Positions 43,519-52,077 of a stretch of DNA of 64,000 nt are shown here, piece by piece; the first letter of the stretch is position 1; each line of letters begins with the position of its first letter. The notes under the pieces are model-generated. The model was not told the origin of the DNA. It ran no database searches and saw only the letters and a list, made by a program, of their open reading frames with translations. A program made the position numbers and the translations under genes. The DNA lies in contig JADZEX010000010.1 of NCBI GenBank assembly GCA_020850355.1, positions 62,001-126,000 of the forward strand, in the 5' to 3' direction. Source of the stretch: Fimbriimonadaceae bacterium. GTDB taxonomy: Bacteria > Armatimonadota > UBA10988.

Positions 43519-44739
43519 TTAAGAGGTGTCGCCGGGCGGTGGGTTCAACCGTCGTTCGGCCGCCAGGCGGCCGGCCCAGCGCTGCCAGGCCAGCCGGCCC
43601 CCGCCGTGGTGCCACAGCGCCCGGCCGCCCAGCCAGACCAGCAGCGGGTCCAAGACCTGGGGCATGTACTCGTACCAGCCCCAGATGTCGTGCAGCGGCA
43701 AGATCGGCAGGTAGGCCGCGGTCTTCCAGGCATAGATCAGCAGCAGCGCCGGGCGGTCGTGGCGCCACAGCAGCAGCAGCCCGTAGCAGGTCAGCAGAGC
43801 CTTGGCAAGCGCGCGGTAGAAGATGGCCGAGCAGAAGGCACTGCCGCCGGCGGCGTAGAGGATCCGCGCGGTATCCGCTGGCCAGTAGGCCAGGTTGTAG
43901 CAGGCCTGCTGCACGGTGGTGCCGGGCGAGCGCTCCAGCAGCAGCTTGAGCAGGCCGGCGAAGCCGTGCGCGGAATCGTAACCGCCGGCCATGTTGGTCT
44001 GGGCGTAGCGGTACCAGACGTACCAGACCAGCGCCAGCGCCAGGGATACCGCCTGCGCAGACAGCGCGCGCCGGGGCGTCGTCTGCCGCCAGCAGGTGGC
44101 GGCCACGAAGAGTCCCAGCGGGACCAGCGCCAGGGCCATCTCCTTGCTGAGGTAGGCCGCCAGCCCCGTCGGCAGCAGCCCCCAGAGCGCCGCGCGGCGG
44201 CCGCTGTCGAGCCAGCAGAGCAGCAGCAGCAGCCAGGCCAGCGCCGCGGCGGTGCAGGTCAGGTCGTGACGGCAGGCGACGCTGCCGATCACCGCCAGCG
44301 AGCCGCGCGTCGGTCGCGCCGCGGCGACCAGCAAGACAGCGTAGCTCCAGGCCGGGGGGACCTGCCAACGGCGCAGCAACGGCAGCAGCAGCACCACCAC
44401 CAGCGCCGCCCAGCCGGCGTTGACCACCAGGTAGGGCCAACGCCGGCTGCCCCAGAGCTGGTATTCGCACCACAGCGTGAGGGCCGGCAAGGGCCGGAAG
44501 GTGTGGACCTTCTGGGGGTCGTCGCCCCAGAACCAGCGCAGCGCCTGGCCCAGCGTCTGGGCCTCGCCGACTCCTTGCAGCTTGAAGAAGCCGTCGCGGT
44601 CGACGCTCATCGAGAGCGGCTGGCTCGGTAGCACCAGCCGAATCTGCGTCGCCGCCGCGGCCCACAGCAGCAGCCACAACAGCATCCACTGGCGACCACG
44701 CCGTGGCCACGGCCCAAGGTCTGCGAGCGCTTCGCTCAT
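43519..44739 (-). CDS. polytopic membrane protein, possible GT-C glycosyltransferase
   Basis: A 406-residue protein with about eight or nine hydrophobic segments (WMLLWLLLWAAAATQIRLVL, VVNAGWAALVVVLLLPLL, YAVLLVAAA, TAAALAWLLLLLCW and others). The first loop carries DRDGFFKLQGVGEAQTL and HTFRPLPALTLWCEYQLWG. This FRP..PALT segment occurs in the TMTC-like and other GT-C membrane glycosyltransferases of environmental bacteria. The acceptor is unknown. The ATG at 44739 follows GGGAG. The epimerase gene reads in the same direction from upstream, and both may serve envelope glycans. Confidence 0.7.
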   Translation of the reverse strand: MSEALADLGPWPRRGRQWMLLWLLLWAAAATQIRLVLPSQPLSMSVDRDGFFKLQGVGEAQTLGQALRWFWGDDPQKVHTFRPLPALTLWCEYQLWGSRRWPYLVVNAGWAALVVVLLLPLLRRWQVPPAWSYAVLLVAAARPTRGSLAVIGSVACRHDLTCTAAALAWLLLLLCWLDSGRRAALWGLLPTGLAAYLSKEMALALVPLGLFVAATCWRQTTPRRALSAQAVSLALALVWYVWYRYAQTNMAGGYDSAHGFAGLLKLLLERSPGTTVQQACYNLAYWPADTARILYAAGGSAFCSAIFYRALAKALLTCYGLLLLWRHDRPALLLIYAWKTAAYLPILPLHDIWGWYEYMPQVLDPLLVWLGGRALWHHGGGRLAWQRWAGRLAAERRLNPPPGDTS

Positions 44740-44830
44740 CGCCGCTCCCTGCCGGTAGCATGCCGTCCCGCGCTGGCTGCTGGCAGGAGGCGGCGCCAGC
44801 GGTCCGAAAGCGAGCGGCCGGGAGCTGACG

Positions 44831-47089
44831 ATGTTGCGAACCGAACCAGCCGTCGACCAGCGCGAGCTGCACAGCGTCACGCTGGAGGCCGACCTGGTGG
44901 TGGTGGGCGGCGGCCTGGCCGGGGTCTGCGCGGCCGTCACCGCGGCGCGGCAGGGCTTGGAGGTGGTGCTGCTGCACGACCGGCCGGTGCTCGGGGGCAA
45001 CTCCTCCAGCGAGATCCGCCTGTGGGTCCTCGGGGCCACCTCGCACATGGGCAGCAACAACCGCTGGGCCCGCGAGAGCGGCGTCGTCGACGAAGTGCTG
45101 GTCGAGAACCTCTACCGCAACCGCGAGGGCAACGCGGTGCTCTTCGACCTGGTGCTGCTCGATCTCGTGGCGGCGGAGCCTCGGCTGACGGTGCTGCTGA
45201 ATACGCCCTGCCACGCCGTGACGATGGCGGCGCCGGGGACCATTGGCACGGTCGAGGGCTTCTGCGCGCAGAACTCAACCCGCTACCGGGTGACCGCGCC
45301 GCTGTTCTGCGATGCCTCGGGCGATGGGGTGCTGGGCTATCTCGCGGGCGCCGCCTTCCGGGTCGGGGCCGAGGCCGCCGCCGAGTTCGACGAGCCGCTG
45401 GCGCCCGACGAGGAGTTTGGCAGCCTGCTCGGGCACAGCCTCTACTTCTACAGCCGCGACACCGGCCAGCCGGTGACCTTTGTGCCGCCGAGCTACGCGC
45501 TGACCGACATCACCGGCCTGCCGCGCTGGCGGAGCTTCAACGCCCAGTCCAACGGCCTGCAGCTCTGGTGGCTGGAGTGGGGCGGGCGCGGAGACACGGT
45601 ACACGACACCGAGGCCATCAAGTGGGAGCTGTGGCGCGTCGCGCTGGGCGTCTGGCACCACATCAAGAACTCCGGGCAGTTCCCCGACGCCGCCAACCTG
45701 ACCTTGGAGTGGCTCGGCCAGATCCCCGGCAAGCGCGAGAGCCGGCGCTTCGAGGGCGACACCTGGCTGACCCAGCGTGACATCATCGAGCAGCGCCAGC
45801 CCTTCGACGCGGTCGGCTACGGCGGCTGGTCGATCGACCTGCACCCGGCCGACGGGGTCTACGGCAGCCGGCCCTCGAGCTATCACTGGCACAGCCGCGG
45901 GGTCTACCCGATCCCGTTTCGCACGCTGTACAGCCGCAACGTCGGCAATCTCCTGCTGGCCGGCCGGATCGTTGGCAGCAGTCACGTCGCTTTCGGCTCG
46001 ACTCGCGTGATGGGCACCTGTGCGCACAGCGCCCAGGCGGTCGGCCTGGCGGCGGCACTCTGCCGGCGCCACGACCTGCTGCCGCGCGACCTGCTGAAGC
46101 CGCCGCGCCTGACCGAGCTGCAGCAGGGCCTGCTGCGGGCCGGGCAGTTCATCCCGCACATCGCCGGCGCCGATCCAGCCGACCTGGCGAGGCAGGCGCA
46201 GATCAGCGCCAGCAGCAGCCTGCAGAACCTCTGGCTGCCAGCCGACGGCCCGTTGCTGCCGCTGGAGGTGGCCCGAGCCCAGATGATCCCGCTGAAGCCG
46301 GGACCGGTGCCGACCTTCACGCTGACGGTCTGCGCCGAGCAGGCCACCGTGCTGACGGTGCGGCTGCTGACCAGCGACCGGCCCACCAACCACACCCCCG
46401 ACGTCGAGCTGGCAAGCTGCCAGGTGGCGGTCGGGGCGGGCGACGACCAGGCCGTCGAGATCTCGTTCGACGTCAGCATCGACCAACCGCGGTACGTCTT
46501 CCTGGCGGTCGAACCCGCGCCGGGGGTCGCGCTGCGGGGTAGCCAGCAACGGCTGACCGGCGTCCTGGCGCTCGCCCGCCGGGGCCGCCAGGCGGGCGGG
46601 CAGGGCGTCGAGGGCTTCGACTTCTGGTGTCCCGGCCGGCGGCCCGGCGGGCACAACCTGGCGCTGGCCAGCGCTGGCCTGACGACGGTCTTCGCCCCGG
46701 CCAACGTGGTCGACGGCTTCACCCGACCAACCGACGGCCCGCACGCCTGGGTCGCCGGGTACCACGACCCGCGGCCGACCCTGACGTTCACCTGGCCGCA
46801 GCCAATGGCGGTGCAGATCGTGCAGTTGTCCTTCGACACCGACTTCGACCATGCCATGGAGTCGGTCTTCATGCCGCACTGCGACGGTCCGATCCCGTTC
46901 TGTGTGAAGGGCTGGCGACTGCTCGCTGAGGGCGGGCGCGAGCTGGCCGCCGCCACGGACAACCATCAGACCCGCCGGGTGGTCGAACTGGCCGAGCCGA
47001 TCGTCACGCAGGTCTTGCAGTTGGAGGTCACCGACCGCTGGAGCCCGGCGCCAGCGGCGGTCTTCGAGGTCCGGGTCTACGGGCCGTAG
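44831..47089 (+). CDS. FAD-dependent oxidoreductase (FAD_oxidored family)
   Basis: A 752-residue flavoprotein. The N-terminal dinucleotide fold has ADLVVVGGGLAGVCAAVTAARQGLEVVLLHDRPVLGGNSSSEIR, with the GxGxxG and family-typical GGNSS segment. A second FAD contact lies in RVTAPLFCDASGDGVLGYLAGAAFRVG. The catalytic domain ends near residue 440 with VMGTCAHSAQAVGLAAAL. The remaining 300 residues look like one or two beta-sandwich domains, perhaps carbohydrate-binding. This fusion is common in glycan-degrading bacteria, but the substrate is unknown. The ATG at 44831 follows GGGAG. It is convergent with the small membrane protein gene, with a hairpin between them. Confidence 0.85.
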   Translation: MLRTEPAVDQRELHSVTLEADLVVVGGGLAGVCAAVTAARQGLEVVLLHDRPVLGGNSSSEIRLWVLGATSHMGSNNRWARESGVVDEVLVENLYRNREGNAVLFDLVLLDLVAAEPRLTVLLNTPCHAVTMAAPGTIGTVEGFCAQNSTRYRVTAPLFCDASGDGVLGYLAGAAFRVGAEAAAEFDEPLAPDEEFGSLLGHSLYFYSRDTGQPVTFVPPSYALTDITGLPRWRSFNAQSNGLQLWWLEWGGRGDTVHDTEAIKWELWRVALGVWHHIKNSGQFPDAANLTLEWLGQIPGKRESRRFEGDTWLTQRDIIEQRQPFDAVGYGGWSIDLHPADGVYGSRPSSYHWHSRGVYPIPFRTLYSRNVGNLLLAGRIVGSSHVAFGSTRVMGTCAHSAQAVGLAAALCRRHDLLPRDLLKPPRLTELQQGLLRAGQFIPHIAGADPADLARQAQISASSSLQNLWLPADGPLLPLEVARAQMIPLKPGPVPTFTLTVCAEQATVLTVRLLTSDRPTNHTPDVELASCQVAVGAGDDQAVEISFDVSIDQPRYVFLAVEPAPGVALRGSQQRLTGVLALARRGRQAGGQGVEGFDFWCPGRRPGGHNLALASAGLTTVFAPANVVDGFTRPTDGPHAWVAGYHDPRPTLTFTWPQPMAVQIVQLSFDTDFDHAMESVFMPHCDGPIPFCVKGWRLLAEGGRELAAATDNHQTRRVVELAEPIVTQVLQLEVTDRWSPAPAAVFEVRVYGP

Positions 47090-47105
47090 GGCCCTCGAAG
47101 CGAGA

Positions 47106-47132
47106 CGGCCACCGGTGGCGAACCGGTGGCCG
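47106..47132. terminator. hairpin between oxidoreductase and small membrane protein genes
   Basis: GGCCACCGGT (47107-47116) and ACCGGTGGCC (47122-47131) pair perfectly, extended by one C-G pair to 47106 and 47132, around the loop GGCGA. It lies between convergent stops (47089 and 47144), so it probably terminates both transcripts, although no T-run follows. Confidence 0.65.
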
Positions 47133-47143
47133 CTGGCCGGGAG

Positions 47144-47422
47144 TCAGGCGCGGCGCCGCAACGGTTGGCCGTGAGGCTTGGCGGCCGGCGCGGCTTCGGG
47201 CTCCAGATGCGCGGCGCGGACCGCCAGTCCGAGGCCGCCGTAGCTTTCGCCGCTCTCGTCGTAATGGCACAGAATCAAGCGCTCGGTGACCCGCTGCCGC
47301 CGCCGCCGCGACTCGGCTGCGCGCCGCGCCTGGCGTTCGGCGAACAGCCGGTCCTGCCACTTGGACCACGCGGTGAGCGCCACGGCGAGAGCCACGCCAC
47401 CGACCAACCAGGTCCACATCAT
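47144..47422 (-). CDS. small single-span membrane protein
   Basis: A 92-residue protein with one N-terminal hydrophobic segment (MWTWLVGGVALAVALTAW) and a strongly basic stretch (RQARRAAESRRRRQRVTERL), followed by a soluble tail. The topology is probably N-out with the basic part in the cytoplasm. The tandem ATG at 47417-47422 follows GAAGGATGG, a good ribosome site. No family is recognised. It is divergent from the GH95 gene, 243 bp away. Confidence 0.6.
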   Translation of the reverse strand: MMWTWLVGGVALAVALTAWSKWQDRLFAERQARRAAESRRRRQRVTERLILCHYDESGESYGGLGLAVRAAHLEPEAAPAAKPHGQPLRRRA

Positions 47423-47665
47423 CCACCATCCTTCATGGAGCGGCGGCTGGGGCGACGGCCCGGCCGATCCTGAAAGCTCCGCTCTCGATCTGGGCTTACC
47501 ATCCGGAGGACGGCAGTGTTGCCGGGTCCCACGTTACGGTCTTCAGAACCGCCGATTGCAGCCCTTGCGGCAAAGTGACCGCGAAGTTCCAATCCGCCGC
47601 CGGCCACGGTGCGGCGAGGGTTGACGGCGACGCCGGAAGCGGGTTCGATGGGCCGGGAGGGTCGC
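47423..47665. other. 243-bp divergent intergenic region, largest gap in the window
   Basis: Lies between the small membrane protein gene (minus) and the GH95 gene (plus), so it must hold both promoters. A minus-strand GGAACTTCG occurs at about 47583-47591, but the sequence 16 nt on (CGCAA) is not a convincing -10. I see no tRNA, repeat or riboswitch-like fold. Confidence 0.6.
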
Positions 47666-49873
47666 ATGGCACAGCCCGTCGAGCTGCGGTTCGGATTCCC
47701 GCTGCCGCGCCCGCACACCGGGGTGGCGCTCGGCAACGGCCAGTTAGGCGTCCTGGTGTGGGGCGGCGAGCAGCTCTGCCTGACGCTCAACCGGGCCGAC
47801 TACTGGGACCATCGCGGCGGCGAGGAGCTACTCCCCGGCAACGACTACCAGCGCCTCTGCGCGGCCTGGGACCCGCACGACTCGCGGGCGCTCGAAAGCG
47901 CCTTCGGGCGGGCACCGCGCCCCGGCGGCTGGCGGCCCTCGACGCGGCTGCCGCTCGGCCGGTTGGAAGTGGCGCTGGCGCCGGGCTGCCGGCTGGTCGA
48001 GGCGGTGCTACAGCCCGCGGCGGGCCGCCTACGGCTGCGGGTCGAGGGGGCCTGTCGGGGCGAGCTGGCCCTGGCGGTCGATCCCGACAGCGCGCTGCTC
48101 TGGGTCGACGACCCCGCGGGGTTGCTGGGTGCGGTCACCGCCCGACCGGCCTGGGACTTCGTGGCCGACTACCTGCGCAGCCTGGAGCACCCCGAGCCGC
48201 AACGGCTGGCCGCCGGCGACCACGTCGGCTGGTCGCAGACGCTGCCGGCGGACCCGGCACTGGCGGTGTTCGCCGAGCGCCAGCCGGCCGGCCTGGCAGT
48301 CGCCGTGACCCGCGGTGAGAGCCCCGACGCCGCACTCGCCGCGGCGCGGCTGGAGGTTGGCCGGGTCGGGCCCGGCGGCGCCTTGCTGCAGGCCGCTGCC
48401 CTGGCCTGGTGGCGCGGCTACTGGCTGACGCTCCCCGAGGTCCACCTGCCCGAGCCGTGGATGCAGTTCTTCTACGACTACGCGACCTACAAGTTCGGCG
48501 CGGCGACGGCGCCCGAAAGCACCCACCCGGCCGGCCTGCAGGGGCCCTGGGTCGAGGAGTACCAGCGCACGCCCTGGTCCGGCGACTACCACTTCAACGT
48601 CAACATCCAGCAGATCTACACCCTCGCCTTCCACCTCGGCAAGTGCGACCACTTGCAGCCGTTGCTTGACCAGGTCGCCCGCTACCAGCCGCTGATGCGC
48701 CGGCAGGCGCAGGTGCTGCACGGCCTTGACGATGGTCTGGTGCTGGCCCACGCCGTCGACGACCGCGGCCTGGCCTGCGGCGGGATCTCGGCCGGCGCCA
48801 TCCTCGACCAGGCGGTGCTCGGCTGGACGGCCCACCTGCACTGGCTCTACTGGCAGCATACCGGCGACCGGGAGTTCCTGCGTCAGCGCGCCTGGCCACT
48901 GCTGCGGGGCTGCCTGCGGGTCTACCAGGCGATGCTCGAACCGCGCCCAGGCGGTGGCCGCGGGCTCGGTCTGTCGATCAGCGCGGAGTACGCCCAGCCG
49001 CTGCCGGGCGGGCGATCTCAGAACGTCGGCCGCGATGCGAGCTGCCAGTTGAGCTGCGCCCGCCTGCTGGCGAGTCATCTGCAGGCGGCTGCGGCCGAGC
49101 TGGGCGAACCGGCCGAGGACTGGTGGGCGGACCTCGCCAGCCTGGCGCCCTACACGCTGGTCGGCGAACCCGGTCACGAGCGGATCGCCATCTGGGAGGG
49201 GCAGGACCTGGACCTGTGTCACCGCCACCACTCCCACCTGGCGGCGCTTTATCCCTTCGACAACCTGCCCGACGACCCCGCCACCGCGGCCGTGCTCGAC
49301 GAGAGCCTGGACCACTGGATCCGGAAGGGCATGGGCCAGTGGAGCGAGTGGTGCATGCCCTGGGCGGCGATCCTCCAGGCGCGGGCCGGCTTCACCGAAG
49401 CGCCGCGGGTGATCCTCAACCTGTGGCGCGAGATCTTCGTCAACGAGGGCTGGGCGACGGCCTACCTGCCACGCTTCCGCGGCCTCACCGCGCACCGGCG
49501 GGCCGATCTGCAGAAGCCGAAGGAGACCACCGAGATCATGCAGCTCGACGGCACAATGGCCGGCGCGACGGCGTTGCTGGAGTTGTTGCTGCACTGCCGC
49601 CGGGGCCAGATCCGGGTGTTCCCGGCGGTGCCCGCCGCGTGGGCGGAGGTGAGCTTCCGCAACCTCTGGATGCCCGGCCCGTTTGTCGTCAGCGCGCGGC
49701 GCGAGGGTGGGGTGACGACCGCGGTGCAGGTCACCAGCCGCCGCGGCGGCCGGCTGCGGCTGGACGTGCCCGACCGGCCAACCATGCAACTACGCCAGGG
49801 CGGCCAGCAGACCGAGGTGGCGCTACCCCTCGATCGGCTGACCGCGCCCGGCGAGTTGCTCGAACTGTTGTAG
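47666..49873 (+). CDS. GH95-like alpha-L-fucosidase
   Basis: A 735-residue protein resembling family GH95 (inverting alpha-1,2-L-fucosidase/galactosidase). It has an N-terminal beta-sandwich with RHYWP-type motifs (LPRPHTGVALGNGQLGVLVWG, LTLNRADYWDHRGG) and an (alpha/alpha)6 barrel. The characteristic segment is PWSGDYHFNVNIQQIY, followed by DLDLCHRHHSHLAALYPFDNLP and W...CMPWAAILQARAG. The C-terminal beta domain has RRGQIRVFPAVPAAW and the usual FRNLW region. The ATG at 47666 follows GGGAGG. There is no signal peptide, so it may act in the cytoplasm. It would remove terminal fucose, consistent with the fucose-isomerase-like gene at the start of the window. Confidence 0.85.
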   Translation: MAQPVELRFGFPLPRPHTGVALGNGQLGVLVWGGEQLCLTLNRADYWDHRGGEELLPGNDYQRLCAAWDPHDSRALESAFGRAPRPGGWRPSTRLPLGRLEVALAPGCRLVEAVLQPAAGRLRLRVEGACRGELALAVDPDSALLWVDDPAGLLGAVTARPAWDFVADYLRSLEHPEPQRLAAGDHVGWSQTLPADPALAVFAERQPAGLAVAVTRGESPDAALAAARLEVGRVGPGGALLQAAALAWWRGYWLTLPEVHLPEPWMQFFYDYATYKFGAATAPESTHPAGLQGPWVEEYQRTPWSGDYHFNVNIQQIYTLAFHLGKCDHLQPLLDQVARYQPLMRRQAQVLHGLDDGLVLAHAVDDRGLACGGISAGAILDQAVLGWTAHLHWLYWQHTGDREFLRQRAWPLLRGCLRVYQAMLEPRPGGGRGLGLSISAEYAQPLPGGRSQNVGRDASCQLSCARLLASHLQAAAAELGEPAEDWWADLASLAPYTLVGEPGHERIAIWEGQDLDLCHRHHSHLAALYPFDNLPDDPATAAVLDESLDHWIRKGMGQWSEWCMPWAAILQARAGFTEAPRVILNLWREIFVNEGWATAYLPRFRGLTAHRRADLQKPKETTEIMQLDGTMAGATALLELLLHCRRGQIRVFPAVPAAWAEVSFRNLWMPGPFVVSARREGGVTTAVQVTSRRGGRLRLDVPDRPTMQLRQGGQQTEVALPLDRLTAPGELLELL

Positions 49874-49878
49874 CTGCC

Positions 49879-50472
49879 TCAGAGGCTCGGCGTCCCGACG
49901 GGAGTCTCGGGCAGCCCGGGCAGCCGCTCGTTGCCGGTCAGGCGCAAGAAGCCGTGAGCGATCATCATGCTGCCGATCGGGATGGTGATGATCTGGCCGA
50001 AGCCGACCAGGCCACCGACGCTCATGATCAGACCGGCGACGAAGATGAAGATCGCGTGCTGGGCCATGTCCTCGGAGAACATCCGCCAGGACTCCTTCAG
50101 CGCCTCGATCGGGTTGTGCTCGCCATCGGCCATCAAGAACAGCGACCAGCTCAGGCCGAACGCGGCGACCAGGCCGGGCAGGACGCAGAGCATCGTGCCG
50201 ACCGCCACCACCAGGCCCACCAGCAGCGACAGGATGAACGCCGGCACGACCACCTTGAAGCCGTAGAAGACGTCGCCGAACTCGGCCGGCTCGTCCCGCG
50301 CGATCTTCAGGCAGAGGTAGTTGAAGCCCACCTGCATCGGCCCGCAGAGCAGGCCCAGCGAGAGCATCGACACGACCAGCGTGATCACATAGCCGCCGAT
50401 CAGCAGCCCGGCCGCCCGGCCGAACGAGGCCCACCCGCGGTTGAGAGTCAGCCCAATGTCCAGGGGATTCAT
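49879..50472 (-). CDS. polytopic membrane protein (DUF975/DUF2189-like)
   Basis: A 197-residue protein of hydrophobic segments: about 24-50 (LLIGGYVITLVVSMLSLGLLCG), 75-100 (VVVPAFILSLLVGLVVAVGTMLCVLPGLVAAFGL) and 130-165 (AIFIFVAGLIMSVGGLVGFGQIITIPIGSMMIAHGFL). The soluble stretch GEHNPIEALKESWRMFSED resembles DUF975- or DUF2189-type proteins, whose role is unclear. The ATG at 50472 follows GGAG. Its stop faces that of the GH95 gene 5 bp away, and it is divergent from the following TIM-barrel gene. Confidence 0.78.
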   Translation of the reverse strand: MNPLDIGLTLNRGWASFGRAAGLLIGGYVITLVVSMLSLGLLCGPMQVGFNYLCLKIARDEPAEFGDVFYGFKVVVPAFILSLLVGLVVAVGTMLCVLPGLVAAFGLSWSLFLMADGEHNPIEALKESWRMFSEDMAQHAIFIFVAGLIMSVGGLVGFGQIITIPIGSMMIAHGFLRLTGNERLPGLPETPVGTPSL

Positions 50473-50579
50473 CTGTTGCTCCACAGCGTCGTTGCCGAGA
50501 GCATGACGCACCGCTGTGACGGGTGTCTGACGGATGGTCGACAAGCCGCTGATCGGCTATTCTCGGACGGGAGCCGACG

Positions 50580-51416
50580 ATGCCCAGCTACTGTGTGATG
50601 AGCCTGTCGTTCCACGGCCCACTGCTGCGCGGCGAGTTGCAGTTCGGCCGCTTCTGCCGCGACCTGCAGCAGGCCGGGCTGACCGCGTTGGAGCCGGCCA
50701 CCTCGCTATTCGGCGGTGACCTGGTCGAGGCCGAACTGCGCTCCGCCGTGGCCGACGCCGGCCTGGCGTTGCCCTGTTACGACGCGCTGGCCAACCTGGT
50801 CCACGCCGACTCCGCGCCGCGTCAGGCGGCGCTCGACAGCGTGCGGCGCGACCTGGACCGCTGTGCCCGGTGGGGCATCCCCCTGGTGATGGTCGCCGGC
50901 TCGCGCAAGCACGCCGAGCTGAGCGAGGCAGCCTGCCGCCAGCAGGTCGCCGCCGGCCTCAACGCCCTGGTCGACGAGGCCACCGCCCGCGGGCAGACGC
51001 TGCTCTTGGAGAGCTTCGGCGCGGACCTGCAGGTGCACGCCTCCAGCGCCCAACTCGCCGACGTGGTGCGGCAGTGCGATCCGCGGATCATGGTGACTTT
51101 CGACATGGGCAACTACATCCTGGGCGGCGACCGGCCGGCCGCGGTCGTGCCCGCCTGGCTGCCGCGCACGCGCCACGTCCACGTCAAGGACTTCGCCCGC
51201 CTGCCGGCAGGTGACCCCGGCGGTCTGCCGTCGCACGACGGCCACCGCTACACCGGCTGCCGCCTCGGCACCGGCGCCGTGGACCTCGCCGCGACGGTGC
51301 GGGCGCTGCGCGACGGGGGCTACGCCGGCGCCTGGTCGCTCGAGATGTCCGGCGCCGACAGCCTCCCCCAACTCGCCGCCGACCTGACCGTGCTGCGGGC
51401 GGCGGTGGAGGGGTAG
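50580..51416 (+). CDS. xylose-isomerase-like TIM-barrel sugar epimerase
   Basis: A 278-residue protein of the AP-endonuclease-2/sugar phosphate isomerase family. The core strands are visible (GLTALEPATSLFGGDL, IPLVMVAGSRKH, LLLESFGAD, MVTFDMGNYIL, HVHVKDFARLP, WSLEMSGADS). Metal ligands are expected at Glu in LLLESFG, Asp in VTFDMGN, His in HVHVKD and Glu in WSLEMSG. Members epimerise or isomerise sugars or cyclitols, and this one has no pathway context. The ATG at 50580 follows GGGAG. Its stop codon ends 1 bp before that of the convergent TOPRIM gene. Confidence 0.85.
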   Translation: MPSYCVMSLSFHGPLLRGELQFGRFCRDLQQAGLTALEPATSLFGGDLVEAELRSAVADAGLALPCYDALANLVHADSAPRQAALDSVRRDLDRCARWGIPLVMVAGSRKHAELSEAACRQQVAAGLNALVDEATARGQTLLLESFGADLQVHASSAQLADVVRQCDPRIMVTFDMGNYILGGDRPAAVVPAWLPRTRHVHVKDFARLPAGDPGGLPSHDGHRYTGCRLGTGAVDLAATVRALRDGGYAGAWSLEMSGADSLPQLAADLTVLRAAVEG

Positions 51417-51417
51417 G

Positions 51418-52077
51418 CTAAGGCAGATAGGTCTGCGCGCACAACCAAGCGGACAGCTCCGCCTGCAGGCGCTGGAAGGAGGCCAAGCGCCGCAAAGATG
51501 CCAGGCTGACCTCCTCACCAAGGCGCCGCAAGTAGGTTGAGATGGGGTACTTCCGCTGCGAGCGGTCGCCCACAGCAGCGAAATGCAGTTCTCGCAACGC
51601 CTTCTTAGGATCGGTCAGCCGCTCGACATCGCTGAGTCCTGGCGGGTCAGGGGCCTTGGCCCGGCTCGGAACACCCAAGCAGCGACGCAGGGCCTCCTGA
51701 TCGGCCAGCACCCAGGCTTCCGTCTCGCGGACCGGGATCACAGCGACCACCCCCAGCCGCCGGTCGCCTCGGCGCAGCTCCTGCCGCGCCGGCTCGACGC
51801 GCTTGGCCAGTGCCTCTTGCCAGTCGCTGTCGCCGTCGGCATGGATGAACAGCAGGTGAAACGCGGAGGCGCTGTCCTTGGCGGCCAGGCAGATGCGGTC
51901 CAGACGTCTCCGCGCAGCAGATCCTGCGGGGCCGTGTAGCTCCAAGGGGTCCGGCGCGATCTCCACCAGGCTGGTGGCATCGCGGCACGCCCACTCCAGG
52001 AGCCGGCGCAGCAGGGGCTGGAGGAAGTCATGGTCGGAGCGGCCCTCGGCGAAAAGCGCCCAGGCTAGCCGCCTCAT
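51418..52077 (-). CDS. DUF4276-like TOPRIM protein, partner of the AAA ATPase
   Basis: A 219-residue protein with TOPRIM-like features: the N-terminal glutamate segment WALFAEGRSDHDFLQPLL, the acidic metal cluster LFIHADGDSDWQEA, and the DUF4276-type signature ETEAWVLADQEALRR. TOPRIM domains use such acidic residues to bind Mg2+ and cut or nick nucleic acids. The ATG at 52077 overlaps the ATPase stop codon (ATGA), so the two genes are translationally coupled. Such ATPase-TOPRIM pairs resemble split OLD-family nucleases and the PARIS and RloA/RloB-type defence systems, but defence function here is inference. Nearest other guess: a regulatory or repair nuclease. Confidence 0.7.
   Translation of the reverse strand: MRRLAWALFAEGRSDHDFLQPLLRRLLEWACRDATSLVEIAPDPLELHGPAGSAARRRLDRICLAAKDSASAFHLLFIHADGDSDWQEALAKRVEPARQELRRGDRRLGVVAVIPVRETEAWVLADQEALRRCLGVPSRAKAPDPPGLSDVERLTDPKKALRELHFAAVGDRSQRKYPISTYLRRLGEEVSLASLRRLASFQRLQAELSAWLCAQTYLP

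Noticed and set aside
43516-43525. The palindrome CTCTTAAGAG at the end of the GT-C-like gene
   Set aside because: It is only 10 bp and contains the stop codon of that gene; chance is a sufficient explanation.
47583-47591. A minus-strand GGAACTTCG before the small membrane protein gene as a third ECF-type promoter
   Set aside because: The sequence 16 nt further on is CGCAA, not CGTT-like, and the distance to the gene is about 160 bp.
50521-50580. Promoter TCGACA-TATTCT before the TIM-barrel gene at 50580
   Set aside because: The spacer is only 14 nt and no better -35 is visible, so I did not list it.
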